DNA from: DASQZK01 sp963809925
GTDB taxonomy: Bacteria > Bacteroidota > Bacteroidia > Bacteroidales > GCA-2748055
Direction of reading: 5' to 3'
Length of the DNA stretch: 64,000 nucleotides
Assembly: GCA_963809925.1 (NCBI GenBank)
Contig: CAWELH010000004.1
Span: 124,001-188,000 of the forward strand
Shown: positions 8,295 through 17,811 of the stretch, in pieces
How positions within the stretch are numbered: position 1 is the stretch's first letter
Layout: each line of letters begins with the position of its first letter
Translations under genes and position numbers: made by a program
Notes under the pieces: model-generated
Told to the model about the DNA's origin: nothing
What the model saw: the letters and a program-made list of their open reading frames with translations, nothing else
The model's database searches: none

Positions 8295-9364
8295 CGGATA
8301 ATTACAGTCATATATTCAAACAATTTCAGCCAGGTCTGAGCATCGTTGCTGCGGAACCCTATTCGGGCGGGCACATACACCAGACCTTCCTTGTTAAAAC
8401 CACCGCTAAATATTTTATCCTTCAGAAGATCAACAACTTCGTTTTTAAGGATACCGACGTTCTGATGGAAAACATCGGGAGAGTGACAAAACATCTTTCC
8501 CACAAAATCCCTGCTTCAGATACGGGTTGGGATCCACTGGAATTTTATCCTGCTGAATCCGGCAAGTTGTATTTCACAGATGAAAAAGGTGCTGACTGGC
8601 GCCTGATGAATTTTGTTGATCACGACCCTATGGGCCACATGGGTTGTGATGTTCACCATTCTGCAGGCATCGCTTACGGTGCCTTTATAACCATGCTCGG
8701 TGATCTTCCCGGCCCTCCCCTTAAGGAAACCATTCCTGATTTCCATAATCTTTCAAAACGACTCCGGGACTTCAGGATAGCCGTTGATAATGCCATCCCT
8801 GAAAGAAAGATCAGCGCGGCCGATGATGTACTTTTTGCGGAGGAGAATTCAGAAAAGATGTCCTTTATTCCCGGAATCCTTGCCGAAGGCAAAATAAAGT
8901 TTCGACCGACGCATAACGACACAAAACTAAATAACATCCTCTTTTCTGCTGCCGGTTCGGTCATGAGCGTTATTGATCTCGACACCGTGATGCCGGGGTT
9001 GGTACACTACGATTTTGGCGACGCGATCCGGTCCTTCGGCAATTCTTGCCTCGAAGACGAGCCCAATCTTGAGAGAGTTTCATTACGGGTTGATGTTTTC
9101 GAATCTTTTACACGTGGCTTCCTTCATAAATTAACACATGAAATGAATCAGGTGGAAAAGGATTCTCTTGTTCATGCACCTCAGATGTTTGCCTACATGC
9201 AGGGCATCAGGTTTTTGTCCGATTATCTTATAGGTGACCAGTACTACCGGACTACCTATCCCGAACATAATCTTGTAAGAGCCAGAAACCAGTTCATGCT
9301 ATTGAAAAGCATGAACAGGAATTTTGAGAAAATGAAGGAAATTGTAGAAAACAATCTCAGCTAA
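8276..9364 (+). CDS. Phosphotransferase of the APH/choline-kinase fold, NahK-like sugar 1-kinase
   Basis: This 362-residue protein has the aminoglycoside-phosphotransferase (APH) fold. The catalytic loop THNDTKLNNILF (H213, D215, N220) and the metal-binding IDLDTVMPG (D234/D236) are close to those of bifidobacterial N-acetylhexosamine 1-kinase (NahK), as is the N-terminal GGHIHQTFLV nucleotide loop. Expected reaction: ATP plus N-acetylhexosamine (or another hexose) gives the sugar 1-phosphate. It overlaps the nucleotidyltransferase gene by 19 bases; a second in-frame ATG (8291) would reduce the overlap to 4 bases. Its setting between a symporter and glycosidases acting on galactose and N-acetylgalactosamine supports a sugar substrate over an antibiotic. 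Confidence 0.8.
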   Translation: MEKEGMTDNYSHIFKQFQPGLSIVAAEPYSGGHIHQTFLVKTTAKYFILQKINNFVFKDTDVLMENIGRVTKHLSHKIPASDTGWDPLEFYPAESGKLYFTDEKGADWRLMNFVDHDPMGHMGCDVHHSAGIAYGAFITMLGDLPGPPLKETIPDFHNLSKRLRDFRIAVDNAIPERKISAADDVLFAEENSEKMSFIPGILAEGKIKFRPTHNDTKLNNILFSAAGSVMSVIDLDTVMPGLVHYDFGDAIRSFGNSCLEDEPNLERVSLRVDVFESFTRGFLHKLTHEMNQVEKDSLVHAPQMFAYMQGIRFLSDYLIGDQYYRTTYPEHNLVRARNQFMLLKSMNRNFEKMKEIVENNLS

Positions 9365-9374
9365 CCTATTTTTG
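9342..9374 (+). promoter_or_regulatory. Bacteroidota-type promoter before the GH2 gene
   Basis: TATTTTTG at 9367-9374 matches the -7 consensus TAnnTTTG, and TTG at 9342-9344 lies 22 bases upstream as a -33 element. The box sits just past the kinase stop, about 120 bases before the GH2 start, so the glycosidase genes may have their own promoter besides read-through. Confidence 0.5.
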
Positions 9375-9493
9375 TAAATTAAAGCTTAATTTTACTGACA
9401 GGACAAACCGGTTATTCCATTCTGAGGGGAATAAGAAGTTGGAAACTGGCATATCTCTTGTTTTCTTTTTTAATCCAAAATTATTTCTGTCCT

Positions 9494-12400
9494 ATGAAAC
9501 CATCCTTGCAGATTCTTGCGGTTTTATTTTTACTCATTTTCTTCCACAAAGTTTCTTTTTCGCAGGACAAGCCTGAATGGGACAATCCCGATGTCGTTCA
9601 GATAAATCGTGTTGAACCTCATGCCAGCTTGTTTCCGTTTGGAGATGAAAAAACGGCATTAAAGGGTGACAAAGCGTCTTCGGAGAATTTTCTGACACTG
9701 AATGGAAAGTGGAGTTTTCACTGGGTCAGGAAACCGTCTGACCGGCCGGTGGATTTCTATAAACCGGATTATGATGTTTCGGGCTGGGATAAAATCGATG
9801 TACCATCTAACTGGGAACTGAAAGGCTATGGAGTACCGATTTACGTGAACATAAGATACGAATGGACGGCAAATCCTGAGCCTCCGGGTATTCCTCATGA
9901 CTATAATCCTGTTGGTTCCTACCGCCGGTCATTTACCTTGCCATCCGGCTGGGAAGGGAAAGAGGTATTTGTCCATTTGGGCGCAGTGAAGTCCGCTTTT
10001 TATATCTGGATAAATGGACAGAAGGTTGGATACAGCCAGGGCAGTAAAACACCAGCGGAGTTTGATCTCACAGATTTTGTTCATAGTGGAGAAAACACGA
10101 TTGCGCTTGAAGTTTACCGGTGGAGCGACGGGTCATGGTTGGAGTGCCAGGATTTCTGGCGCATAAGTGGGATCGAAAGGGAAGTATATTTGTTCGCAAC
10201 TCCCAGGGTTCACCTTTTCGATTTCGTTGCAAAGGCTGGCCTTACCAATCAATATAAAGACGGTCTCTTCAACTTTAACGGAAGGATCAGAGCTTTTAAA
10301 GGTGAGAAGGGTAAATATAGTCTAAAAGCCAGCCTCTATAACGGTGATAGTCTGATTTTCAGTGAAACGAGGAGTTTCAGAATGAACGGAGAAGATGTGG
10401 TACTGTCCTTCGAAAAACAGATCAAGGATCCTTTAAAATGGACCGCGGAAACTCCGCACTTATATACATTATTACTCAGCATTTCCGACAAAAAAGGAAG
10501 CTCAATTGAATTCATTACGTCAAACGTTGGATTCCGGTCGTCCGAGATACGCTTCGGTAAATTACTGATCAATGGTGTACCGGTTACCATCAAGGGTGTG
10601 AACCGGCATGAGCACGATGAGGAAACCGGTCATGTAATATCAAAGGACTTAATGCTTCGGGACATTACCCTCATGAAGCAGAACAACATCAATACCGTCA
10701 GGACATGCCATTACCCGAATGATCCGGAATGGTACAACCTATGTGATCAGTACGGACTATATATCATCGACGAAGCAAATATAGAATCACACGGAATGGG
10801 GTATTCACCTGAACGGACCCTCGGCAATAACCCTGTATTTATGAAATCCCATCTCGACCGGACCATGCGCATGGTGGAACGAGACAAAAACCATCCCTGC
10901 ATTATCATGTGGTCGCTCGGCAACGAGGCCGGAGATGGTGTTAATTTCAACGCCACGTACGACTGGATAAAATCACATGACCTTAGCCGCCCGGTAATGT
11001 ATGAACGGGCAACCGGCGGACGCAATACGGATGTATTCTGTCCCATGTATCCGAATATTTCGGCACTTGAAGATTATGCCCGGGAGATCAGAGAAAAACC
11101 ATTAATCATGTGTGAATATGCACATGCGATGGGTAACAGCACAGGTAATTTCCAGGATTACTGGGATGTAATCGAGAAGTACGATCAGTTGCAGGGTGGA
11201 AATATCTGGGATTGGGTTGATCAGGGAATTGTAAAATACACAGCCGATGGACGCAAATACTGGGCATACGGTGGAGACTTCGGACCGGAGGATGTGCCCA
11301 GCGACGGGACATTCTGCATTAACGGCCTTGTTTTTCCCGACCGCACACCCCATCCCGGCCTGATGGAAGTGAAGAAGGTTTACCAGAACATAGGGTTTAA
11401 ACCTGTGGATTTCAGTTTCGATGAAATTGAGGTCTTCAACAAATACAATTTTATTAACCTCGACAAGTTTAGTATTTATTGGGAGATCGAATCGGAAGGC
11501 AGAGTCCTGCAGGACGGAATGATTATGAACCCTGATATTCAGCCAGGCAAATCGAAAATTTTTACACTGGGCATCGTACCCTTCAAACCGGATGAAGGGG
11601 CCGAATATTTTCTGAATCTTACGGCATTCACCTCTGATGCTGATGATCTGATTCCGGCAGGACACATCTTTGCCTTTGAGCAGTTTTCAATACCGGTTCC
11701 TCCCCGCACAGAGGTGAAAACCAAGGATAAAGGGGCAAAAGCCGTCTTCGACGCAAATGAGACGCTCAATGTGGAAGCAGGCAGTGTAGTTTACTCCTTC
11801 AGTAAGTCAACCGGCTACCTGGTATCGGTAAAATCGGGCGATACGCAGTATTTAAATTCCCCGTTTTCAATAAATTTCTGGAGGCCACCCACAGAGAATG
11901 ATTTTGGGAATAAGATGCCTTCCCGCTGCAAGGTTTGGGAGGCTGCAGCAAAGAATGCGGAATTCAGGGGATTAAGTCATACACTGGATGATCGTGGCTA
12001 TTATTCTGTATCGGCTGAATACTGGCTCCCGGATGTGGAGGCTAAATATTCGCTTGAGTACCAGATTAATGGTTCAGGTGAGATAAAGATCACCGGTACT
12101 TTCGATCCATCAGGAAAAGACTATCCGGAACTTCCCCGGTTTGGGATGAATTTCTCCATTCCTGCAGGTTACGAAAATCTTAGCTGGTTCGGCAGGGGGC
12201 CCCATGAGAATTATATTGACAGGAATTCATCATCCCTCGTGGGATTATACCAGGGTACGGTGGATGAACAGTACGTGCCCTACATCGCGCCGGAGGAGAA
12301 CGGGAATAAGACCGATGTCAGGTGGCTTGCTTTATTGAATGATAAAGGAAATGGCTTGATGATCCAGGGTGATCCAAAGCTCAGCTTTTCTGCCCTTCAT

Positions 12401-12643
12401 TTTTCAAACAGTGATCTGACACGCGATAAACGCGATGGGTATCACACCACCGACCTGGTCCGCAGGGATGAGATCTGGCTGAATATTGATCTCAAACAGA
12501 TGGGTGTTGGTGGGGACAACAGCTGGGGGGCAAAAACCCATGAAATATATTCTCTTCCGTACGAAAGTTACTCGTATAGTTTTATGCTCAGACTTGTAAA
12601 AGGCGATGATAATATTTGGGTAAAATATAAAACGTTATTTTAA
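9494..12643 (+). CDS. Secreted GH2 beta-galactosidase (LacZ-type)
   Basis: This glycoside hydrolase family 2 enzyme removes terminal beta-galactosyl residues. From the ATG at 9494 it has a clean signal peptide (about 25 residues, ending near VSFSQ), so I prefer this start to an ATG 36 bases upstream. Domain order is jelly-roll sugar-binding domain (about 60-225), Ig-like domain (about 230-340), TIM barrel (about 345-630) and the LacZ C-terminal beta-sandwich (about 780-1048). The catalytic acid/base is E478 in SLGNEAGDG and the nucleophile E541 in CEYAHAMGNS. The RPPTENDFGN motif marks the LacZ C-terminal domain. About 1050 residues is the normal length. The GH109 gene follows after 11 bases. 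Confidence 0.93.
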   Translation: MKPSLQILAVLFLLIFFHKVSFSQDKPEWDNPDVVQINRVEPHASLFPFGDEKTALKGDKASSENFLTLNGKWSFHWVRKPSDRPVDFYKPDYDVSGWDKIDVPSNWELKGYGVPIYVNIRYEWTANPEPPGIPHDYNPVGSYRRSFTLPSGWEGKEVFVHLGAVKSAFYIWINGQKVGYSQGSKTPAEFDLTDFVHSGENTIALEVYRWSDGSWLECQDFWRISGIEREVYLFATPRVHLFDFVAKAGLTNQYKDGLFNFNGRIRAFKGEKGKYSLKASLYNGDSLIFSETRSFRMNGEDVVLSFEKQIKDPLKWTAETPHLYTLLLSISDKKGSSIEFITSNVGFRSSEIRFGKLLINGVPVTIKGVNRHEHDEETGHVISKDLMLRDITLMKQNNINTVRTCHYPNDPEWYNLCDQYGLYIIDEANIESHGMGYSPERTLGNNPVFMKSHLDRTMRMVERDKNHPCIIMWSLGNEAGDGVNFNATYDWIKSHDLSRPVMYERATGGRNTDVFCPMYPNISALEDYAREIREKPLIMCEYAHAMGNSTGNFQDYWDVIEKYDQLQGGNIWDWVDQGIVKYTADGRKYWAYGGDFGPEDVPSDGTFCINGLVFPDRTPHPGLMEVKKVYQNIGFKPVDFSFDEIEVFNKYNFINLDKFSIYWEIESEGRVLQDGMIMNPDIQPGKSKIFTLGIVPFKPDEGAEYFLNLTAFTSDADDLIPAGHIFAFEQFSIPVPPRTEVKTKDKGAKAVFDANETLNVEAGSVVYSFSKSTGYLVSVKSGDTQYLNSPFSINFWRPPTENDFGNKMPSRCKVWEAAAKNAEFRGLSHTLDDRGYYSVSAEYWLPDVEAKYSLEYQINGSGEIKITGTFDPSGKDYPELPRFGMNFSIPAGYENLSWFGRGPHENYIDRNSSSLVGLYQGTVDEQYVPYIAPEENGNKTDVRWLALLNDKGNGLMIQGDPKLSFSALHFSNSDLTRDKRDGYHTTDLVRRDEIWLNIDLKQMGVGGDNSWGAKTHEIYSLPYESYSYSFMLRLVKGDDNIWVKYKTLF

Positions 12644-12654
12644 AAAATCAGGTT

Positions 12655-14013
12655 ATGGACAGGAGAAATTTTATTAAAAAAACGGCAATAGCTGGCACAG
12701 TAATGTCTATGCCGGCAGGAATGTTTTCAAAAGACATTGAAAGCGATAAAGTCAGGATCGGTTTTATCGGTGTCGGCCTCAGGGGCTGCAATCACCTGCA
12801 GAATGTTTTGATGCGAGACGACATTATAGTACCTGCCATCTGTGATATCCGTCAGGACAGACTGGACATTGCTGCACAAATTATTGCAAAGGCGGGTGCA
12901 CCAAAAGCCCAGAATTATACAGGAAGTGAACATGCTTACCGGGATTTGCTGGCAAGATCTGACATCGACGGTGTAATCATTGCAACACCCTGGCTTTGGC
13001 ATACACCAATGGCTGTTGATGCGATGCGTGCAGGAAAATATGCAGGCATTGAGGTTTCTGCGGCGACCACAATGCCCGAATGCTGGGACCTTGTTAATAC
13101 CCATGAAGAAACCGGAGTGCCGGTAATGATCCTCGAAAACGTATGCTACAGGCGTGATGTCATGGCAGTTTTGAATATGGTTAGAGACGGTCTTTTCGGA
13201 GAATTGCTCCATGCCCGTTGCGGCTACCAGCATGATCTTCGTAAGATAAAGTTCAATGACGGGCTTCAGGATTATGACAATGGTGTAGAATTTGGCGCAA
13301 AAGGATATTCCGAGGCTGCCTGGCGTACTCAACATTCACTGAAGAGGAATGCGGATCTCTATCCTACTCACGGCCTGGGACCGATTGCGACTATGTTCGA
13401 AATAAATCGGGGAAACCGGTTTATTTCACTCTCATCGTTTGCTACTAAATCACGCGGATTGCATGAGTATATCATCAATAATCCCAAAGGAGGTCCGAAT
13501 CATCCGAATGCAAAACTAGAGTGGAAACTCGGCGATATTGTAACTACAACCATTGAGACAGCTATGGGTGAGACCATTATTGTCACGCATGACACGAATT
13601 CACCGCGTCCATACTCCCTTGGATTCAGAGTTCAGGGTACCAAAGGACTCACCGAATTCGACTCCTCAATGGAAAGAATCTATGTGGAAGGAAAAAGTCC
13701 CGAGCACCAATGGGAAGACATGAAAGACTATCTTGAAAAATACGATCATCCACTCTGGAAGAAATTTGGTAAATATGCAGAAGGTTCTGGTCATGGGGGT
13801 ATGGACTTCTTTGTGGATCACGCATTTGTGGAGATCGTAAAACGTAAGGATAAGGCGCCTCTCGATGCGTATGATTGCGCCGCATGGAGTGCTGTAACAC
13901 CACTGTCGGAAGAGTCTATCGCGGAAGGCGGGGAACCAAAGGAATTCCCGGACTTCACAAGAGGAAAATGGATCAAACGACAGCCAGTATTTGCTCTTAA
14001 CGAGGAATATTAA
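12655..14013 (+). CDS. GH109-type NAD-dependent glycosidase (alpha-N-acetylgalactosaminidase-like), Gfo/Idh/MocA fold
   Basis: This 452-residue protein begins with a twin-arginine-type leader (RRNFIKKTAIAG). Residues 34-46 form the NAD(H)-binding glycine motif IGFIGVGLRG of the Gfo/Idh/MocA fold. Segments near residues 236-243 (YPTHGLGP), 379-388 (GHGGMDF) and 435-440 (DFTRG) match GH109 enzymes, in which tightly bound NAD drives an oxidation-elimination mechanism that releases terminal alpha-N-acetylgalactosamine. Other members of this subfamily have different sugar specificities, so the GalNAc assignment is probable rather than certain. Export by the Tat route fits a folded cofactor-bearing protein. 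It lies 11 bases after the GH2 gene and 3 bases before the transporter gene. Confidence 0.85.
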   Translation: MDRRNFIKKTAIAGTVMSMPAGMFSKDIESDKVRIGFIGVGLRGCNHLQNVLMRDDIIVPAICDIRQDRLDIAAQIIAKAGAPKAQNYTGSEHAYRDLLARSDIDGVIIATPWLWHTPMAVDAMRAGKYAGIEVSAATTMPECWDLVNTHEETGVPVMILENVCYRRDVMAVLNMVRDGLFGELLHARCGYQHDLRKIKFNDGLQDYDNGVEFGAKGYSEAAWRTQHSLKRNADLYPTHGLGPIATMFEINRGNRFISLSSFATKSRGLHEYIINNPKGGPNHPNAKLEWKLGDIVTTTIETAMGETIIVTHDTNSPRPYSLGFRVQGTKGLTEFDSSMERIYVEGKSPEHQWEDMKDYLEKYDHPLWKKFGKYAEGSGHGGMDFFVDHAFVEIVKRKDKAPLDAYDCAAWSAVTPLSEESIAEGGEPKEFPDFTRGKWIKRQPVFALNEEY

Positions 14014-14016
14014 TCG

Positions 14017-14937
14017 GTGAGGTATTTTTTACTCAGTACAACTTTTCTCGCAATAGTTGCCTGCCTGTTATGGTCTTCAGCATTTGTGGGAATAAAAATA
14101 GGACTACCGTACACAGGACCGCTCCACTTTGCAGGTCTCAGGTTTTTTATTTCCGGACTTATTATCCTGCCTTTTGCCGGTCCTCTCCGGAATTATCTGG
14201 CTTCTTTCAGGAATAATGCAGGGAAGATAGTACTTTTGGCTTTTCTGACTACCTTCCTTCAATATTCCTTCTTTTATCTTGGTCTGAACCTGGTGCCTGC
14301 AGCGCTGGCAGCAATTATCATCGGTTCTGGTCCTCTTTTCGTCGCAATGATCGCCCATTTTTACATGCCGGGTGAACGTCTTACCGTGGCTAAATTTTTC
14401 ATATTTATACTGGGTTTCGGGGGCATTGCGCTGGTAAGTGCCGGAAGAAATAATTTCTCTACGATCCATGGGGCCAGTATCCTCGGCATTGGCCTGTTGA
14501 TCCTCAACAATACCATTTCCGGTATTGGGAATGTGATCGTTGCCCGCGACCGACAGAATATCCCGCCACTGGTTCTCAGCTCCTCTACAATGATAATTGG
14601 CGGGGCTTCACTTTACCTGTTCTCCTTCCTCCCTGAAGGAATTCAACATGGACCTAAACCAATGGAATATTTTTTGTCCCTGACCTGGCTGAGCATACTT
14701 TCTGCATCGGCGATCTCTATCTGGTACGTCCTTCTAAAAAGGCCGGAGGTAAAAGTTTCTGATCTCAATTTCTGGAAATTTCTGATCCCTGTGGCCGGTG
14801 CCGGACTTGCCTGGTCCATACTCCCCGACGAGAAACCTTCGATGGTGGCGATTGCCGGTATGCTCATCATTGCGGTTTCATTGATAGCACTGAATATTTA
14901 TAAGCGTCGGCATACCGCAACCGTAAGTGGATTTTAG
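14017..14937 (+). CDS. EamA/DMT-family transporter
   Basis: This 306-residue membrane protein has about ten hydrophobic helices arranged as two EamA repeats, starting with AIVACLLWSSAFVGIKIG and repeated after residue 155. Members of the drug/metabolite transporter superfamily export or import small metabolites; the substrate cannot be predicted. The start is a GTG 3 bases past the GH109 stop; no better start exists upstream, so it is probably co-translated with that operon. Its link to glycan use is by position only. Confidence 0.82.
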   Translation: MRYFLLSTTFLAIVACLLWSSAFVGIKIGLPYTGPLHFAGLRFFISGLIILPFAGPLRNYLASFRNNAGKIVLLAFLTTFLQYSFFYLGLNLVPAALAAIIIGSGPLFVAMIAHFYMPGERLTVAKFFIFILGFGGIALVSAGRNNFSTIHGASILGIGLLILNNTISGIGNVIVARDRQNIPPLVLSSSTMIIGGASLYLFSFLPEGIQHGPKPMEYFLSLTWLSILSASAISIWYVLLKRPEVKVSDLNFWKFLIPVAGAGLAWSILPDEKPSMVAIAGMLIIAVSLIALNIYKRRHTATVSGF

Positions 14938-15199
14938 CCGGGAGATTTCAGAACCTACCCAAAGATTGTTTCCATTCTTGTATTCCTGCTCATTTTCATT
15001 TTGGGCCCGAGAAATTGTTGTCGTCATAAACAATAGATTAAATAACAGAGACCATGTATTCATAAATCTACTGTTTGCTAATCGGGTTAAAATATTGATA
15101 TACAGAAAAGATGTATTGATCAAAATTTGTAATTGACGGGGATTCGTCATTCACACTTTTTTTAACTTTACACTAACCTGAAAACCCAAAAAAACTAGA

Positions 15200-15781
15200 A
15201 TGAATTTTACACTCCCCGATCTTCCTTTTGCGATGGAGGCTTTAGAACCCATTATCAGCAGAAGGACAATTGAATTTCACTATGGCAAACATCACCAGGC
15301 GTATGTTAATAATCTGAACAAACTGACAGAGGGATCGGAGTGGTCGAAGAAATCACTTGAAGACCTCATCCGGCTTACCGAGGGTGGTATTTACAATAAT
15401 GCGGCTCAGGTTTGGAACCATAGCTTCTACTGGGAGGGTCTCTCTTCACCGGGTACAATGAGACCCGGTCCAAAGCTGGTGGAAGTCATCAATAAAAGTT
15501 TTGGAAGCCTTGAAATATTCCGTGAACAGTTCATCGTAGCTTCGGTTACGCTTTTCGGTTCAGGCTGGACCTGGCTTGTGAGGGGAAAGAACAACGGGCT
15601 TAAGATCCTGCAGGGCCCAAGCGCATGGAACCCATTGCGAGAGGATTATATTCCCTTGTTAACCTGCGATGTATGGGAGCATGCCTACTATCTTGATTTC
15701 CAGAATAAGCGTCCCGAATATGTTGAAGGATTTTGGGATATCATCAACTGGGAAAAAGTAGAGGCAAGGTACTTTTCATAG
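15200..15781 (+). CDS. sodB: Iron/manganese superoxide dismutase (Fe-type)
   Basis: This 193-residue cytoplasmic enzyme dismutates superoxide to oxygen and peroxide. The metal ligands are H27, H74, D157 and H161 (in DVWEHAYY). Gln70, in the NNAAQVWNHSFYW segment, is in the position that marks iron-type enzymes, whereas manganese enzymes place the Gln elsewhere. Length is standard and there is no signal peptide. It is a single gene with about 260 bases of AT-rich sequence upstream that contains a near-consensus box TAACTTTA at 15163-15170. Confidence 0.95.
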   Translation: MNFTLPDLPFAMEALEPIISRRTIEFHYGKHHQAYVNNLNKLTEGSEWSKKSLEDLIRLTEGGIYNNAAQVWNHSFYWEGLSSPGTMRPGPKLVEVINKSFGSLEIFREQFIVASVTLFGSGWTWLVRGKNNGLKILQGPSAWNPLREDYIPLLTCDVWEHAYYLDFQNKRPEYVEGFWDIINWEKVEARYFS

Positions 15782-15860
15782 TCACTGTAAGAAAGTGTTT
15801 GAATGCTTACCCGGGAAGTAGTCAAGTTTTTCTTCCGTGATTAAATAGTGACCCTGTACT

Positions 15861-16901
15861 TTAAAAATCAGCTCCTTCCTGTTTGACGAGTTCTTTTGTG
15901 CTGAGGAGCCCGCAGGCAGCATAAATATCCTGTCCTCTTGACCTTCTGACTGTCGTGGTAATTCCCCTGGCAGTCAGTGCATCCCTGAAACTGAAGATGC
16001 GTACATCCGGTGAGCTTTTCAGCGGTGTACCCGGGATGGGATGGAAGCGGATCAGGTTTATCCGGCATTTAATGCCATGAAGGAGCTGGGTGAGTTCCTT
16101 TACATGCCTTTCTGTATCATTGATACCGTCAAACATAATGTACTCTATTGAAATGCGCCGCTGACCTGTCCAGTTGTATTGTTTGATGAAATCAATAACT
16201 TCTGCGGCAGGGTATACCGTTTGTACCGGCATCAGCTTCCGTCGTTCGTCATCAAACGGGGTGTGCAGGCTTATGGCCAGGTGGCATGAGCTATTATCCA
16301 GGAATTCTTTCAGACCTGGCAGGATACCAATGGTGGAAACGGTTATACGTCGGGGGCTCATTGCGAAGCCCCAGTCGGATGTAAGGATTTCCAGGCTTTT
16401 CAGAACCTCCTCCGTATTGTCTAAAGGCTCACCCATACCCATGTACACGATGTTGGTGAGCTTATCTTTTTCAGGAAGGCTGCCGATCTGATTAACGATT
16501 TCTCCGGCTGTCAGATTACCCTGGAAGCCTTGTTTTCCAGTCATACAAAAGAGACATCCCATTTTGCAACCGACCTGTGATGAAACGCAAAGGGTATTTC
16601 TTGTAGTTTCCGGTATATAGGCGGCTTCGATGAATTTTCCGGACAAGGCAGGGTACAAGTATTTTTTTGTTCCGTCAACAGACTCCTGGACTTTCACCGG
16701 TGCTTCACGTCCGATTGTGTACTTTTCTGAAAGAAGATCACGGTTTTTCCTGGATATATTTGTCATCGTCTCAATGGATCCCGTTCCCTTTTCATAGAGC
16801 CAGGCAGCAAGTTGTTTTGCCGTATACGCTGGCATTCCCTGTGCGGTGACAATTTCTCCGAGCTCATCAATAGATTTTCCGTATAATCGTTCCTTTTCCA
16901 T
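15861..16901 (-). CDS. rlmN: Dual-specificity 23S rRNA (A2503-C2)/tRNA (A37-C2) methyltransferase RlmN
   Basis: This 346-residue radical-SAM enzyme methylates C2 of A2503 in 23S rRNA and of A37 in some tRNAs. The cluster motif CxxxCxxC is at C112, C116 and C119 (GCKMGCLFC). Near the C-terminus IYAACGLL holds the second catalytic Cys. The start at 16901 (MEKERLYGKS) was chosen because it lies 4 bases after the upstream reductase stop and aligns with normal RlmN N-termini; an upstream in-frame ATG at 16943 would overlap that gene. It forms a two-gene operon with the reductase at 16906-17571. Confidence 0.95.
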   Translation of the reverse strand: MEKERLYGKSIDELGEIVTAQGMPAYTAKQLAAWLYEKGTGSIETMTNISRKNRDLLSEKYTIGREAPVKVQESVDGTKKYLYPALSGKFIEAAYIPETTRNTLCVSSQVGCKMGCLFCMTGKQGFQGNLTAGEIVNQIGSLPEKDKLTNIVYMGMGEPLDNTEEVLKSLEILTSDWGFAMSPRRITVSTIGILPGLKEFLDNSSCHLAISLHTPFDDERRKLMPVQTVYPAAEVIDFIKQYNWTGQRRISIEYIMFDGINDTERHVKELTQLLHGIKCRINLIRFHPIPGTPLKSSPDVRIFSFRDALTARGITTTVRRSRGQDIYAACGLLSTKELVKQEGADF

Positions 16902-16905
16902 CCAA

Positions 16906-17571
16906 TTAAAAATAAATTTCTGCCGTAATGCGGTCGAAAGCAACGCCCTTTGACAAAATAATGTCCCTTGTCTGAACCACCATTTCCGCGCTGCCGCAAA
17001 GGTAGTATTTTCTGTCGTTGGGAAGAAACTCTTTCTCTTGCAGCCAGGAAGTCAGCCTGCCTTCATATACTCCATTCCCCTTTTCCGCTGAGCAACACCG
17101 GATATAATTGCCAGTGAGTACAGGTGAAAAATCTTCTTCAAAGTAAAAACTGTCAAGCGTTCTGCCACCATGGATCAGCATTTTACGCGGCCACAAACCG
17201 CTATAGAACATCGATGCAAAGGGTGCAATGCCGGTTCCGGTTGCGATCCAGTATGCTGCATCCCCGTTACACGTAAATTCACCGGTAGGGCCATTGTAAT
17301 AAATTTCGTCACCCTTCTTAAGAGCAGCAAGGCGCGGCGTGAGGTATCCCCCCTCCCTGATGTCGAAAAGTATTCGGATCACCGGTTCATCTTCACCACT
17401 CGCAATGCTGTACAGGCGCGTCGGTACTGCCGGATCGTCAGTGATGCCGATGACCTGCCCGGCTGTAAACCGGAATTCCTTTTTGAACCAGATGAAAAAA
17501 ATGCCCGGGGCTGTCTCCCTGATCCCATCAACCTTTATCTTTCTTGATCGGTTGTTTCCAGACATTTTCAT
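16906..17571 (-). CDS. FAD/NAD(P)H-binding ferredoxin reductase-like oxidoreductase
   Basis: This 221-residue protein has the ferredoxin-NADP reductase fold. The FAD-binding motif is TRLYSIAS (RxYS) near residues 51-58, the phosphate-binding segment GGYLTPRLAALKKGD near 74-89, and the NAD(P)-binding IATGTGIAPFASM near 109-121; the C-terminus has the typical YLCGSAEMV and ends in an aromatic residue. It would pass electrons between NAD(P)H and a small carrier such as ferredoxin or flavodoxin. The downstream partner gene rlmN is a radical-SAM enzyme that needs reduction, which makes a functional link attractive but unproven. Confidence 0.85.
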   Translation of the reverse strand: MKMSGNNRSRKIKVDGIRETAPGIFFIWFKKEFRFTAGQVIGITDDPAVPTRLYSIASGEDEPVIRILFDIREGGYLTPRLAALKKGDEIYYNGPTGEFTCNGDAAYWIATGTGIAPFASMFYSGLWPRKMLIHGGRTLDSFYFEEDFSPVLTGNYIRCCSAEKGNGVYEGRLTSWLQEKEFLPNDRKYYLCGSAEMVVQTRDIILSKGVAFDRITAEIYF

Positions 17572-17690
17572 ACGTAAAATTATTATGTATATGATTAAAC
17601 CTTAAAAGATTGGTCATGTTCATTGAACGGGAATATTATTCAGGAATGAAAATTTTAAGCGAATATTTTTTAAAATTGAAAAATTAATTG

Positions 17691-17698
17691 GACCTTTG
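17691..17698 (+). promoter_or_regulatory. Candidate -7 box of the trp operon
   Basis: GACCTTTG differs from the consensus TAnnTTTG in its first position only and lies 20 bases before the trp leader ATG. The region upstream is AT-rich, but a -33 element at the usual spacing is not clear. Confidence 0.35.
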
Positions 17699-17717
17699 CT
17701 TTCAGATTAGAATCAAA

Positions 17718-17783
17718 ATGAAGGCAATTTTAAACATATGGTGGTGGCACCTTACCTTAACGTTCTTTAGGAATGTAAGATAG
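17718..17783 (+). CDS. trpL: trp operon leader peptide with three consecutive Trp codons
   Basis: This is a 21-codon ORF: MKAILNI, then three consecutive TGG codons (17739-17747), then HLTLTFFRNVR and TAG. It lies upstream of trpE and is followed after 28 bases by a strong hairpin with an uninterrupted T-run. This is the standard layout of ribosome-mediated transcription attenuation: scarce Trp-tRNA stalls the ribosome at the Trp triplet and changes folding of the RNA downstream. A run of three Trp codons in so short a peptide is very unlikely by chance, so the call is strong although the peptide is too short for normal gene finders. Confidence 0.88.
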   Translation: MKAILNIWWWHLTLTFFRNVR

Positions 17784-17811
17784 CCCTGCTGTATATATAC
17801 AATACTCATAG

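Noticed and set aside
11102..11665. A 187-codon minus-strand open frame
   Set aside because: It lies wholly inside the GH2 gene, whose protein has clear domains and catalytic residues; the antisense frame has no recognisable motif.
12727..13335. A 202-codon minus-strand open frame
   Set aside because: It is antisense to the GH109 gene, has many Cys/His without a motif and no promoter.
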